This document shows positions 38,044 through 46,043 of a stretch of DNA of 64,000 nucleotides, in pieces. The DNA is taken from the NCBI GenBank assembly GCA_038528235.1, contig JBCBEX010000006.1, positions 39,417 to 103,416 of the forward strand, read 5' to 3'. A model generated the notes under the pieces. The model was not told the DNA's origin. It worked only from the letters and a program-made list of their open reading frames with translations, and made no database searches. Origin of the DNA: JBCBEX01 sp038528235 (GTDB taxonomy: Bacteria > Bacteroidota > Rhodothermia > Rhodothermales > Rubricoccaceae). A program made the translations under genes and the position numbers. Numbering within the stretch: position 1 is the first letter of the stretch; each line of letters starts with the position of its first letter.

Positions 38044-39681
38044 TTACGCCGTCTCCGCCACGGCCGGGAGGTAGAGTTGCTCGACGTAGTGCTCGAGCAT
38101 GCGCTTGATCGAGAACTCCTCGCGCGTGGACTGGATGCTGTTGTGCATCATCTGGTGCCACTGCGCGCGGTTGTCGTAGTAGGTCGGGACGACCTCGCCG
38201 AGCACCACCTTGTAGAGCGACTCCACGTCGTGCGCGTCCTGGATGGCCGGCTCGGGGCTCTCGAAGCCGTCGCCGATCTGCCAGCCGTTGACGCCGTGGT
38301 CGCAGGCCTCGGGCCACCAGCCGTCGAGGATCGAACAGTTGAGGACGCCGTTCATCGCCGCCTTCATGCCGCTCGTGCCGCTGGCCTCCTTCGGGCGACG
38401 CGGGTTGTTGAGCCACACGTCCACGCCGCGCGTGAGCGCCGCGCCGATCTCCATGTCGTAGTTCGGGAGGTAGACAACCGAGTTCGGGTACGTCTTCGTC
38501 ATCGCGATCAGCTCCGAGACGAGGGCCTGGCCGCCCTTGTCCTGCGGGTGCGCCTTGCCGGAGAAGACGAGCTGGATCTGGCCGCTCTCCAGCGCTGGGC
38601 CGATGCGCTCCAGGTCATTGAAGATCAGGTTGGCGCGCTTGTAGGTCACCGCGCGGCGCGCGAAGCCGATGAGCAGCTTGTTCGCGTCGAGCGTGACGCC
38701 CACGCGGCTCTCGATCAGGTTGATGAGCGCGCGCTTGTTGTCCTGGTGCGCGTCCCAGAGGCCGTCGAGGTCGTCGGCGCTGGCGGCGTCGAGCATGCGG
38801 TCGTCGACCCAGGTCGGGCGGTGGATGCCGTTCGTGATCGCGTGGATGTGCGGGCGGCCCTCGACGTGGCTCCACATCTGGTTGGCGGTCACGCCGTGGA
38901 GCTGCGCCACGCCGTTGGCCTTGGAGGCGAGCTTGAGGCCGCCGACGGTCATGCCGAACGGGTTGCCGCCGAGCGCTTCGAGCTTGTCGGCGCCGAGGCC
39001 GAGGTCAGCACCGAGGCGGACCAGGCGGTCGATGGGATGGACTTCGTTACCGGCGAGCACCGGCGTGTGCGTCGTGAAGACGACTTCGGCCTTCGTCTCA
39101 GCGACGGCCTCGGCGTAGCTCGCGCCCTTGTCCATCTTCTCGCGGATGAGCTCGAAGGCGGCGAGGAGCGCGTGGCCCTCGTTGAAGTGGTAGAGGTCGA
39201 TGTCGAGGCCGAGCGCACGGATGGCGCGGACGCCGCCGATGCCGAGGATCATCTCCTGGGCGACGCGCGCGTCGGGGCTGCCGCCGTAGAGGACGCCCGT
39301 GAGCAGCGGCTCCGGGTTGCCTTCGACGTCCGTGTCAAGGAGGTAGAGCGGGACGGTGCCGAAGGTGTCGCAGAGCCAGACCTTCGCGCGGATGTCGGTG
39401 CCCGCGACCGGGACCGTCACCTCGACGCCGGTGTCCTTGAGGAAGCTGTAGTCGTAGTCGGGGAAGACGTACTCCTGGGAGTTGTCGTCCTGGAGCACCT
39501 GGCGGCCGTAGCCGTGCTTCCACTTGATGCCGATGCCGATGATCGGGAGGTTGCTGTCTTTGGCGCCTTTGAGGTGGTCCCCGGCGAGGATGCCGAGGCC
39601 GCCCGAGTAGGTCTTGAGCTGGTCAGAGAGGCCGTACTCCATGCAGAAGTAGGCGACGTTTGGCAGCGAGGTCGAGGCCAT
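38044..39681 (-). CDS. glgP: Alpha-glucan phosphorylase, short bacterial type
   Basis: 545 residues from the ATG at 39681; the open frame further upstream crosses the operator and is not coding. It phosphorolyses alpha-1,4-glucans to glucose-1-phosphate. NVAYFCMEYGL and YSGGLGILAGDHLKGAKD open the protein, DLYHFNEGHALLAAFE and TTHTPVLAGNEVHP follow, and RRPKEASGTSGMKAAMNG carries Lys440, the pyridoxal-phosphate lysine. The length is well below the 800 residues of E. coli GlgP and fits the short GT35 form found in Thermus-type bacteria. A LacI-type operator lies 36 bp upstream. Confidence 0.92.
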   Translation of the reverse strand: MASTSLPNVAYFCMEYGLSDQLKTYSGGLGILAGDHLKGAKDSNLPIIGIGIKWKHGYGRQVLQDDNSQEYVFPDYDYSFLKDTGVEVTVPVAGTDIRAKVWLCDTFGTVPLYLLDTDVEGNPEPLLTGVLYGGSPDARVAQEMILGIGGVRAIRALGLDIDLYHFNEGHALLAAFELIREKMDKGASYAEAVAETKAEVVFTTHTPVLAGNEVHPIDRLVRLGADLGLGADKLEALGGNPFGMTVGGLKLASKANGVAQLHGVTANQMWSHVEGRPHIHAITNGIHRPTWVDDRMLDAASADDLDGLWDAHQDNKRALINLIESRVGVTLDANKLLIGFARRAVTYKRANLIFNDLERIGPALESGQIQLVFSGKAHPQDKGGQALVSELIAMTKTYPNSVVYLPNYDMEIGAALTRGVDVWLNNPRRPKEASGTSGMKAAMNGVLNCSILDGWWPEACDHGVNGWQIGDGFESPEPAIQDAHDVESLYKVVLGEVVPTYYDNRAQWHQMMHNSIQSTREEFSIKRMLEHYVEQLYLPAVAETA

Positions 39682-39716
39682 GTGAGTCCTTGTACGGATG
39701 GGGGTGTCAGGAGGGA

Positions 39717-39730
39717 TGTAAGCGTTTACA
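39717..39730. promoter_or_regulatory. LacI-family (cre-like) operator upstream of glgP
   Basis: TGTAAGCGTTTACA is a near-perfect palindrome around a central CG, the form recognised by LacI/GalR-family regulators. A second AACGCTT core lies at 39796-39802. Both are between glgP and the hemG stop, so sugar-dependent control of glgP is likely. No LacI-family gene is present in the window. Confidence 0.65.
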
Positions 39731-39835
39731 CTCCGGGTCGGCGCAGAAGATAGCATCGTCGCAGCCGCGAGCAAGACGGGCGGCTGTGATGCTTTAACGC
39801 TTCAAAAACACTAGATCGGGGCAGAAACGATGCGG

Positions 39836-41248
39836 TCAGGCGCCCAACGCTTCGGCTGCACGCCAGCCCGAAGCCAGCGCGTCGCCGACGGAGACGCCGT
39901 GGCGGTAGTTGCCTGCAAACCGCAGGCCAGGATGCCGCGCTTCGAGTTTGGTTAGTGCGTCCAGTACGCCGTCGTACCCGAGGTGGTATTGCGGGATCGC
40001 ATGCGTCCACGAAAAGCGCTCGACGAACACCGGAGCCCCACGCACACCGAGAAGCGCCGCGAGGTCGCGACGGAGCCGGGGCAGTAGCGCCTCAGTAGAC
40101 TCAGCCGCGAGTGCGGGCTGCCGCATGCCGCCGACGAAGCACGTCAGCAAGACGTGTCCGTCCGGCGCGCGGTCGGGGAAGAGCGACGACGAGAACAGCG
40201 CGCCGAGCATGTCAAACCGCTCTGCGCTCGGCACCAGCACGCCAAAGCCGTCGAGCGGGTGTGCGACATCCTCCCGGCGAAAGCCGAGTGCGACGAGGGC
40301 GATGGGTGCATAGGTGACGGCGGCAAGCGGCGTGACATCCACCGTGGCAGGCCACGTGATGTCGCCGAGGCGGTGCAGCGGCAGCGTGCAGACGACCGCG
40401 TCGAAGCGCTCCGCAAACGTTTCGCTTCCGGCTGCTGTTGACACGGACCAGCCCTGTTCGTCGCGGTCGAGTCCGGTCACGCGATGGCCATAGCGGAGGC
40501 AATCGTTCGGTAAGGCCGCTGCGAGCGCGTTGGGCAACGCCTGCATGCCGCTCCGAAACGAGAAGGAGCGCGGCAGGCGTCTCTTGTCCGTCTCCACGGA
40601 CGATCGCGACGATGCCTTGTGTGCGGAGGTCATCCCTCGAAAGAGCGAGCCGTGCGCCTGCTCCAGGTCGTGAAGTCTGGGAAACACATGGCGCAGGGAG
40701 AGCTGGGCCGGGTCGCCGGCGAAGATGCCACCGATGAACGGGTCGACTGCATAGTCCAGCACCTCGCTGCCCAGGCGGCGTCGCACGAACTCGGCCACGC
40801 TTTCGTTGAGGGGGGCTTGCTTCCGTACGAGCGGTTCAGCAAGCAGGCGAGCCTTGGCACGACGCGAGAGCAGCTTCGTAGTCGCCAGCCGGGGCGGCTT
40901 CAGCGGTGCTGCGAGGGGGGCGCCGTTGCGCACGATGTAGCGGTTCAGTGCGGATGGCCCCGGCTCCACGATCTCGTGGCCGAGGTCCAGACGCTCGACC
41001 AGGTCGGCTACGAGTGGCGGCTTGCCCTGCATCGAGTTCGCTCCGACATCGACCTGATAGCCGTTGCGTCGGATCGTGCGGATCACGCCGCCGGGCACGG
41101 GACGCGCCTCGTATACGGTAGGGCTATGCCCCTCGTCGGCCAGACGGAGCGCCGCGGCTAGGCCGCTCACGCCCCCGCCGAGCACCGCCACGCGACGAGG
41201 CTGGGACGCTGAGTTCGGCTGGGCAGAGGGGGACGAGGGCGTCGTCAT
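39836..41248 (-). CDS. hemG: Protoporphyrinogen/coproporphyrinogen oxidase (FAD, HemY type)
   Basis: 470 residues. The FAD Rossmann motif is VAVLGGGVSGLAAALRLADEG (residues 20-40), then TVYEARPVPGGVIRTIR and VDVGANSMQGKPPLV. DPFIGGIFAGDPAQLSLRHVFPRL and SFRSGMQALPNALA are signatures of the HemY family, and GLRFAGNYRHGVSVGDALASG closes the FAD site. It oxidises the porphyrinogen ring late in heme synthesis, at the membrane. Naming varies (HemG in some databases, HemY in Bacillus). No other heme genes are nearby. Confidence 0.9.
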   Translation of the reverse strand: MTTPSSPSAQPNSASQPRRVAVLGGGVSGLAAALRLADEGHSPTVYEARPVPGGVIRTIRRNGYQVDVGANSMQGKPPLVADLVERLDLGHEIVEPGPSALNRYIVRNGAPLAAPLKPPRLATTKLLSRRAKARLLAEPLVRKQAPLNESVAEFVRRRLGSEVLDYAVDPFIGGIFAGDPAQLSLRHVFPRLHDLEQAHGSLFRGMTSAHKASSRSSVETDKRRLPRSFSFRSGMQALPNALAAALPNDCLRYGHRVTGLDRDEQGWSVSTAAGSETFAERFDAVVCTLPLHRLGDITWPATVDVTPLAAVTYAPIALVALGFRREDVAHPLDGFGVLVPSAERFDMLGALFSSSLFPDRAPDGHVLLTCFVGGMRQPALAAESTEALLPRLRRDLAALLGVRGAPVFVERFSWTHAIPQYHLGYDGVLDALTKLEARHPGLRFAGNYRHGVSVGDALASGWRAAEALGA

Positions 41249-41603
41249 CAGGCGGACGGCGAGAGACTTGAACGTTTCGAAATGGGAATGAAGAGAAGGT
41301 GAAGGGGGGCGTCTTGAGTGAGGGCTGTATGGCGTGCCCTACCGTCGTTGTCAACTTTCAGTTTCCGCCGAAAATCGCCACGTAAGCCGGATTCTGATAG
41401 GCGACGTAGGACGAGCGAGGCGAGTTCGTTCATCTTCCGTTCGATAAAAAACCGCGTTATGCGCGTGAGACCGCCCTCGGGTTCCGGAGCATTCTGAAAA
41501 CAGTCCAGTATATTGTTATTGCAAACCGCCCCACCCGCGCCGACTGGCAGTCCTCCCAGACGTTTGAGTCGGCATTCTTGCCTCACCAACTCACACGATT
41601 CCT
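41249..41603. other. Gene-free stretch ahead of the first CsbD-like gene
   Basis: I see no convincing gene in this AT-richer 355 bp. It holds TATATT (41509-41514) closely followed by TATTGCA (41517-41523), an arrangement repeated upstream of the second CsbD-like gene, and a small GACT-GGC-AGTC hairpin near 41552. Confidence 0.45.
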
Positions 41604-41792
41604 ATGAGTAAGGCCCGCATGGAGCAGAACTGGCAGCGCGTCAAAGCCCAGATCCAAGCTGTTTGGGGTGAAATCGACGACACCGACCTGAAGAAGGCGC
41701 GCGGCAACCTCGGCAAGATGGTCAACCTCATCCATGAGAAGACAGGCGAGGACCGCATGGTCATCATGCAGAAGATGAATGCCGTGCTCTAG
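41604..41792 (+). CDS. CsbD-like small stress protein, copy 1
   Basis: 62 residues, very charged and helical. NWQRVKAQIQAVWGEIDDTDLKKARGN followed by LGKMVNLIHEKTGED has the CsbD order of W-x-x-x-K, WG-x-(I/L)-x-D-x-DL and a second helix. CsbD proteins are induced by general stress in other bacteria; their molecular role is unknown. A paralogue lies 222 bp downstream. It has its own promoter region and its own terminator, so the two are not one operon. Confidence 0.75.
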   Translation: MSKARMEQNWQRVKAQIQAVWGEIDDTDLKKARGNLGKMVNLIHEKTGEDRMVIMQKMNAVL

Positions 41793-41836
41793 CGCCGCCG
41801 TGCTTTAGCGCTACGACGCCTTCGAAGGCCGTCTCC

Positions 41837-41871
41837 AACGCCCAGGGCCCACATGAGCCCTGGGCGTTTTC
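41837..41871 (+). terminator. Intrinsic terminator after CsbD-like copy 1
   Basis: AACGCCCAGGGC (41837-41848) pairs perfectly with GCCCTGGGCGTT (41857-41868) over an 8-nt loop, then TTC. A 12-bp perfect stem makes this a strong terminator. Confidence 0.88.
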
Positions 41872-41975
41872 GTGAGCCGTAGATATTTCGGCTACCGTGC
41901 CCAAGTGACGTCAAAAAGAAAGCTGAATGGAGCAGGGTTGAAATAAAATGAAACAAACTGTGCCTCCAACCATTC

Positions 41976-41992
41976 TATAATCCGCTATTGCA
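41976..41992 (+). promoter_or_regulatory. Candidate promoter of CsbD-like copy 2
   Basis: TATAAT (41976-41981) lies 33 bp before the start codon in an A/T-rich island, followed by TATTGCA (41986-41992). Copy 1 has TATATT then TATTGCA in the same order. No clear -35 element is seen at the standard spacing. Confidence 0.45.
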
Positions 41993-42014
41993 TTAAACAA
42001 ACGACATGTGACCC

Positions 42015-42209
42015 ATGGCTACCGCAGCGATGAATGAGAGTTGGCGCACCCTTCGCGATCAGATCAAGGGTATCTGGAGCGACACCGAGTTCAGCGACCG
42101 CAATCTGAAGCGGACGCGGGGTAGTCTCCAGAAGATGGTGAACCTCGTGCACGATCGCACGGGCGAGTCTCGCCCGCGGATCCGCAGCAAGATCGCCGGG
42201 TTGCTCTAG
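42015..42209 (+). CDS. CsbD-like small stress protein, copy 2
   Basis: 64 residues. MNESWRTLRDQIKGIWSDTEF and LKRTRGSLQKMVNLVHDRTGE align along the whole length with copy 1 (KARGNLGKMVNLIHEKTGE). It ends RSKIAGLL where copy 1 has MQKMNAVL. Strongly basic C-terminal half. It is a tandem duplicate under its own promoter and terminator, which suggests separate timing of expression. Confidence 0.75.
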   Translation: MATAAMNESWRTLRDQIKGIWSDTEFSDRNLKRTRGSLQKMVNLVHDRTGESRPRIRSKIAGLL

Positions 42210-42258
42210 CACCCTGCGCAGATTCTCCGTGCGTGGCTACTGGTATGCCACGTGCACC

Positions 42259-42293
42259 GGCAGGCCCGATCGCCTCGGGTCTGCCATTTTTTT
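42259..42293 (+). terminator. Intrinsic terminator after CsbD-like copy 2
   Basis: GGCAGGCCCGA (42259-42269) pairs with TCGGGTCTGCC (42275-42285; one G-T pair) over a 5-nt loop, followed by ATTTTTTTG. Textbook Rho-independent terminator. Confidence 0.92.
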
Positions 42294-42936
42294 GCCCTAC
42301 GGTCTTGCTCTGTGACCGCTACGCGCCCTCAGGCAGCGACAAATGTGGTACGGCGTACCGCAGCCCAGCACTACGCATCCCAACGGCACATAGCCTAGTA
42401 TCACACAATTGCCACACAGAACCAGAGAAGTGTGCTGTGCAGCGCCCGCCAACGAGGCTTGGTGCGGACCGGGCCCACACGCGACTCAGCCCTGTGAGGA
42501 CACAGCAGTGTGAGAACGCTGGGCAGAAACAGGGGAGCAAACACGCACCGTCACGGGAAAAGGAAGCCGGTGCGACCGTCAGACCCCACCACAGAACCCT
42601 CGATCGCACCGGCTAGCATCCCCACCGTAGAATCGGGATGTACACATATAGACACGTCAGCCTATCTGGTATAACCAGCGCTCCGCATTTTTTTGACCGG
42701 GTGCGATAGCAGTCTCTGGGTGCTATACGAGGAGAAGGCCGTAAGAGGAAACAGGCTCGCGTAGTCCATAGGGACTGGACGCATACGCCCAGTCCTTGTC
42801 CGGCGGAGTCTTACGTTGCTCTGCGCCCAAGCAACGGGGGACATGCCCTGGAATACCCATACATCGCAGCCATGCGCCCGCTATCTTGAGCGCCGATCGC
42901 TGTTCCACCACCTTTCTTACGCACCCACTTCGCTCG
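42294..42936. other. Structured non-coding stretch of unknown function
   Basis: No protein gene is supported here (a 127-residue frame at 42233-42616 starts inside the terminator and has odd composition). Visible hairpins are GGTAC-GGC-GTACC (42347-42359), CTGTG-AGGA-CACAG (42492-42505), an 11-bp perfect AGCCGGTGCGA/TCGCACCGGCT pair (42565-42575 with 42604-42614), CTGGT-ATA-ACCAG near 42667-42679 and GGACTGG/CCCAGTCC (42772-42795), whose GGACT can instead pair with AGTCC at 42763-42767. It may hold one or more RNA genes. I could not match it to tmRNA, RNase P, SRP or 6S RNA. Confidence 0.45.
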
Positions 42937-43269
42937 ATGGAGACCTACTACAAACCCGAAGACCTTGGCAAGTTTGGCGACATCGCCCAAGGCAACGCCA
43001 AGCTAGCGCAGTCCTTTTTTAAGTACTACGGCGAAGTCTTCGAGGACGGCGCGCTCACGGCCCGCGAGAAGGCACTCATCGCGCTCGCCGTGGCCCACGC
43101 CGTGCAGTGCCCGTACTGCATCGATGCCTACACCTCGGAGTCGATGGAGAAGGGGGCCGATCTCGAACAGATGACCGAAGCCGTCCATGTGGCCTGCGCC
43201 ATTCGCGGCGGTGCGTCGCTCGTCCACGGCGTGCAGATGCTCAACCAGGTCCACGCAAAGATGATGTAG
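42937..43269 (+). CDS. AhpD-like protein, arsenosugar-pathway type
   Basis: 110 residues from the ATG at 42937; the frame upstream is non-coding. It is an all-helical carboxymuconolactone decarboxylase/AhpD fold: ALTAREKALIALAVAHAVQCPYCIDAYT carries the Cys58-x-x-Cys61 pair, followed by the second repeat EAVHVACAIRGGASLVHGVQM. The catalytic His found three residues after the CxxC in AhpD is not there. Small peroxidase-like proteins of this type are coded beside ArsS, as here, and are named arsenosugar-biosynthesis associated. The reaction is unknown. Confidence 0.78.
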   Translation: METYYKPEDLGKFGDIAQGNAKLAQSFFKYYGEVFEDGALTAREKALIALAVAHAVQCPYCIDAYTSESMEKGADLEQMTEAVHVACAIRGGASLVHGVQMLNQVHAKMM

Positions 43270-43400
43270 GCTCGTGCGTGCCAAATAGTGCGGGCTCCGT
43301 TCAAGTTGCCAGCGCGCACCTCGCACCACGTCGAAGCCTCTGCTGCCTGTTCCGCCGCGTTCTGGAGAACGACTACGGCGTTCCACCCACCACCGTCCTG

Positions 43401-44591
43401 ATGCAACCGCTCCCCGTCCTCACGCCCGACCTCGCCGCTGCCGTCGCCGACGGGCCGAAGCGCACCACTAGCCTCGTCGCCCGACAGACACCGCTCGCGC
43501 ACCCCGACGAGCAATTGCGGGTGCTCCGCGCCGTGGACATCGACGGTGGGCCGACCGGTACCGGCGACTTCGGGGCGGACCTGGCGGCCTCGGGGTGGTT
43601 GCCGCTCCGGCCGGCTGCGCTGGAGATCTTCCAGGTTAACATCGGCAAGCTGTGCAACATGACGTGCCGCCACTGCCACGTGGACTCGGGGCCGGACCGC
43701 ACGGAGGAAAACATGGACCGCGCGATGGTAGACGCCTGCCTCGCCGCCATCGACCACATTCTCGCCGCCGACGAGGCCCACGGCGGCGGGCACCTGCACA
43801 CCGTCGACATCACGGGCGGCGCGCCGGAACTGAACCCGCACTTCGTCTACTTCGTCGAGGCGTGCGTGGAGCGCGGGCTGCACGTCATCGACCGCTGCAA
43901 CCTGACGATCCTGCGCGTCCAGAAGTACCGCCACCTGCCCGCGTGGATGGCCGAGCAGGGCGTCGAGGTGGCGTGCTCGCTGCCACACTACCGCGAGCTC
44001 AACACCGACGCACAGCGGGGCGGCGGCACCTACCGCAAGTCCATCGAGGCGTTGCGCGCGCTCAACGAGGCCGGCTACGGCCAGGGCGACCCGAAGCGGA
44101 TGCTCACGCTCGTCACCAACCCCGTCGGCGCGTTCCTAGCGGGCGGCCAGGCGTCGATGGAGACCGAGTGGAAGGTCGCGCTGGAGAAGAACCACGGCAT
44201 CACGTTCGACCGGCTCTTCGCGCTCAACAACATGCCGATCTCGCGCTACCTGGAGTGGCTGATGGAGAAGGGGCAGGTCGAGGCCTACCTGGAGCGCCTC
44301 GTCAACGCATTCAACCCCGCCACCATCGACGGACTGATGTGCCGCAACACGATCTCCGTGAGCTGGGACGGCCGCCTCTTCGACTGCGACTTCAACCAGA
44401 TGCTGGAGATGGAGGCCGACGTGGACGCGCAGCAGCCGGAGGCACGCGGCACGCTCATCAAGGACACCGACCGGATGCACGTCACCGACTTCGACCTCGC
44501 GGCGTGGCAGGCGCGCTCCGTCAGCGTCGCGCGGCACTGCTACGGCTGCACTGCCGGGGCGGGCTCCTCCTGCGGTGGCGCTACGACGTGA
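43401..44591 (+). CDS. arsS: Radical SAM protein ArsS (arsenosugar biosynthesis)
   Basis: 396 residues from the ATG at 43401, the first Met giving a sensible N-terminus; the frame is open further upstream into the previous gene. The [4Fe-4S]/SAM motif is Cys85-x3-Cys89-x2-Cys92 in IGKLCNMTCRHCHVDSGP. TVDITGGAPELNPHF and DRCNLTILRVQKY are family motifs. The C-terminal domain ends in a Cys-rich tail, CYGCTAGAGSSCGG; in some relatives this tail holds selenocysteine, here it is Cys. ArsS makes dimethylarsinoyl-deoxyadenosine-type products from methylated arsenic. No arsM methyltransferase is next to it. The start is uncertain by up to 60 residues. Confidence 0.85.
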   Translation: MQPLPVLTPDLAAAVADGPKRTTSLVARQTPLAHPDEQLRVLRAVDIDGGPTGTGDFGADLAASGWLPLRPAALEIFQVNIGKLCNMTCRHCHVDSGPDRTEENMDRAMVDACLAAIDHILAADEAHGGGHLHTVDITGGAPELNPHFVYFVEACVERGLHVIDRCNLTILRVQKYRHLPAWMAEQGVEVACSLPHYRELNTDAQRGGGTYRKSIEALRALNEAGYGQGDPKRMLTLVTNPVGAFLAGGQASMETEWKVALEKNHGITFDRLFALNNMPISRYLEWLMEKGQVEAYLERLVNAFNPATIDGLMCRNTISVSWDGRLFDCDFNQMLEMEADVDAQQPEARGTLIKDTDRMHVTDFDLAAWQARSVSVARHCYGCTAGAGSSCGGATT

Positions 44592-44641
44592 GGTAGCGAC
44601 AAGGCGCAACTCATCCTCCTCATCGCTATCGGCGCAGCGGC

Positions 44642-44995
44642 GTGAAACCCAAACCGCACCAGAAAACCCTTGCGCTCCTACTGGTGGGAATGGCCTTTGT
44701 TGGACTCGGTTACGCTAGTGAGCAAACTGGCTGGCACTGTCAGAGTGCACTCGGTAGGCTATCCACGCCCGTAGGCATCGTGCTGATTGGCGTATGCATG
44801 ATTACAGGAGGTGCTCAGGCGTTCAGAAGCGGGCACATTCAGGGGGAGAGCGGCATCCACACGGCCGAGCACGACCCCAACAAATATTGGATGGGAACTG
44901 CGTCGTTGTTCGGGTGCGGCTTCTACTGCGTCCTGCTCGGCTTAGTCTTCGTCGGAGGCGTGGTGCTGACAGATAGATGGACGATGGAGTGCTAG
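44642..44995 (+). CDS. Small membrane protein of unknown function
   Basis: 117 residues from a GTG start, with three hydrophobic segments (TLALLLVGMAFVGLGYA; TPVGIVLIGVCMITGGAQAF; ASLFGCGFYCVLLGLVFVGGV). Four Cys and a His/Asp-rich loop (HTAEHDPNKYW) are notable. I recognise no family. The base composition is poorer in G+C than the neighbours, and it opens a patch of small accessory genes that includes a toxin-antitoxin pair, so recent acquisition is possible. Confidence 0.55.
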   Translation: MKPKPHQKTLALLLVGMAFVGLGYASEQTGWHCQSALGRLSTPVGIVLIGVCMITGGAQAFRSGHIQGESGIHTAEHDPNKYWMGTASLFGCGFYCVLLGLVFVGGVVLTDRWTMEC

Positions 44996-45088
44996 GTCTT
45001 GCGCTCCTGTTGCTCTGGGGACGGATCCTCACGAGAACTAAACAACCGACTTGGCATTTCTGATACGGCTCAAACTCCGGTAAACGAC

Positions 45089-45307
45089 ATGCAGCACGAA
45101 TTCAGCGCCATCGTCGAACGTGACGACGACTGGTTCATCGCCTTCGCACCGGAGGTACCCGGCGCGAACGGGCAGGGCCGCACCCGCGCCGAGGCGCTTG
45201 CGAGTCTGTCCGATGCCATCGCGCTCATCCTCGAAGACCGCCGCGAGGATGGATTGCGCGGCGTCCCCGATGACGCGGAGCGCACGACGGTGATGGTGGC
45301 GGTGTGA
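45089..45307 (+). CDS. hicB: HicB-family antitoxin
   Basis: 72 residues from the ATG at 45089. EFSAIVERDDDWFIAFAPEVPGANGQGRTRAEALASLSDAI has the RNase H-like HicB fold, with the E-x-P-G-x-x-(S/G)-Q-G pattern. It lacks the C-terminal DNA-binding domain of longer HicB proteins, so its autoregulation is probably weak or depends on HicA. It overlaps the toxin gene by 4 bp (GTGA). The antitoxin comes first, the reverse of E. coli hicAB. Confidence 0.88.
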   Translation: MQHEFSAIVERDDDWFIAFAPEVPGANGQGRTRAEALASLSDAIALILEDRREDGLRGVPDDAERTTVMVAV

Positions 45308-45495
45308 AGCAGCGCGCGCTCCTAAAGCACCTGCGCAAGCACGGCTGCATCCTCAAGCGCGAGGGCCGCAGCCACTCGCTGTGGATGAACCCGCGTACAG
45401 GTGAGGTGGAAGCCGTTCCTCGTCACACAGAGGTCGCCAACATACTCGCGCGCAAGATCTGCCGGGGGCTCTCCGTACCGGAGACTGGCCGCTGA
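45304..45495 (+). CDS. hicA: HicA-family mRNA interferase toxin
   Basis: 63 residues from a GTG that overlaps the hicB stop. It has the double-stranded RNA-binding fold of HicA: LLKHLRKHGCILKREGRSHSLW with catalytic His24, then VPRHTEVANILARKICRGLSV. HicA cleaves mRNA independently of ribosomes and is held by HicB. The GTG start coupled to the antitoxin should keep toxin output below antitoxin output. Confidence 0.9.
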   Translation: MKQRALLKHLRKHGCILKREGRSHSLWMNPRTGEVEAVPRHTEVANILARKICRGLSVPETGR

Positions 45496-45581
45496 GGTGG
45501 GGCTCAACTTCATGTGGGACGCGACGACGTAGCCCGACGACCCCACGGGGCTTGACTTCGCGCATAGGGGAGTGCCCCCCA

Positions 45582-46043
45582 ATGTCGCCCGTCGCTATGC
45601 TCGATGCTCATCACGCCTTCCACGACTGGGTGGACGTTGCGCCCTACCGCGTGACGGCCACCGCCCAGCGAGACGAACAGGTCTGGGACCGAAGCGCTCT
45701 GGAGCCTCGTCCGGTGCGGGGCGTCCGGGTGCTCGTGGCGTATGCCAACTACGCCGACGCGCCACTCACCTATCGCCTCGGCCAATGGATGCTCTACGAC
45801 ACCGAAGGGTTTGCCTACGAGGCACGCCTGCAGGCTGATCTCTACGCGGGAGACGCGTTGCAGCGTCTGAAAGAAGGCGTGATCCTCACAGGTCAGCACA
45901 CCCAGGGCTGGGTTGCGTTCGAGGTCCCAGAGTCCGCACGTCTTGCCTATCTGCAGTTCCGGTCCGGCTACCTCTCAGAGCACGTCGCCAGCTTCAGGTG
46001 GGACGATGATCCAATCCCACGCCAGCGCTCACCCTCGTCATGA
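45582..46043 (+). CDS. Unknown protein with a DUF4352-like beta domain
   Basis: 153 residues from the ATG at 45582. The core reads GVRVLVAYANYADAPLTYRLGQWMLYDTEG, then a hydrophilic strand-rich part and QGWVAFEVPESARLAYLQFR. This pattern of a soluble immunoglobulin-like sandwich with a late G-x-V-x-F-x-V-P strand is like DUF4352 domains, which are usually extracellular; no signal peptide is seen here. The stop overlaps the next start (ATGA), so the two genes are coupled. Function unknown. Confidence 0.6.
   Translation: MSPVAMLDAHHAFHDWVDVAPYRVTATAQRDEQVWDRSALEPRPVRGVRVLVAYANYADAPLTYRLGQWMLYDTEGFAYEARLQADLYAGDALQRLKEGVILTGQHTQGWVAFEVPESARLAYLQFRSGYLSEHVASFRWDDDPIPRQRSPSS

Noticed and set aside
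41248..41589. A 113-residue minus-strand frame upstream of hemG
   Set aside because: No start context, motif or family resemblance; it overlaps the promoter region of the CsbD-like gene.
42233..42616. A 127-residue open frame after the second CsbD-like gene
   Set aside because: It starts within the terminator of that gene, has no recognisable motif, and overlaps several hairpins, so the stretch is better described as non-coding.
42294..42936. tmRNA, RNase P, SRP or 6S RNA in the structured stretch
   Set aside because: None of the hallmark sequences of these RNAs could be found by eye.
44520..44591. ArsS as a selenoprotein
   Set aside because: The key tail position is a Cys codon, and the only TGA (44589-44591) is at the natural end of the protein with no conserved sequence after it.
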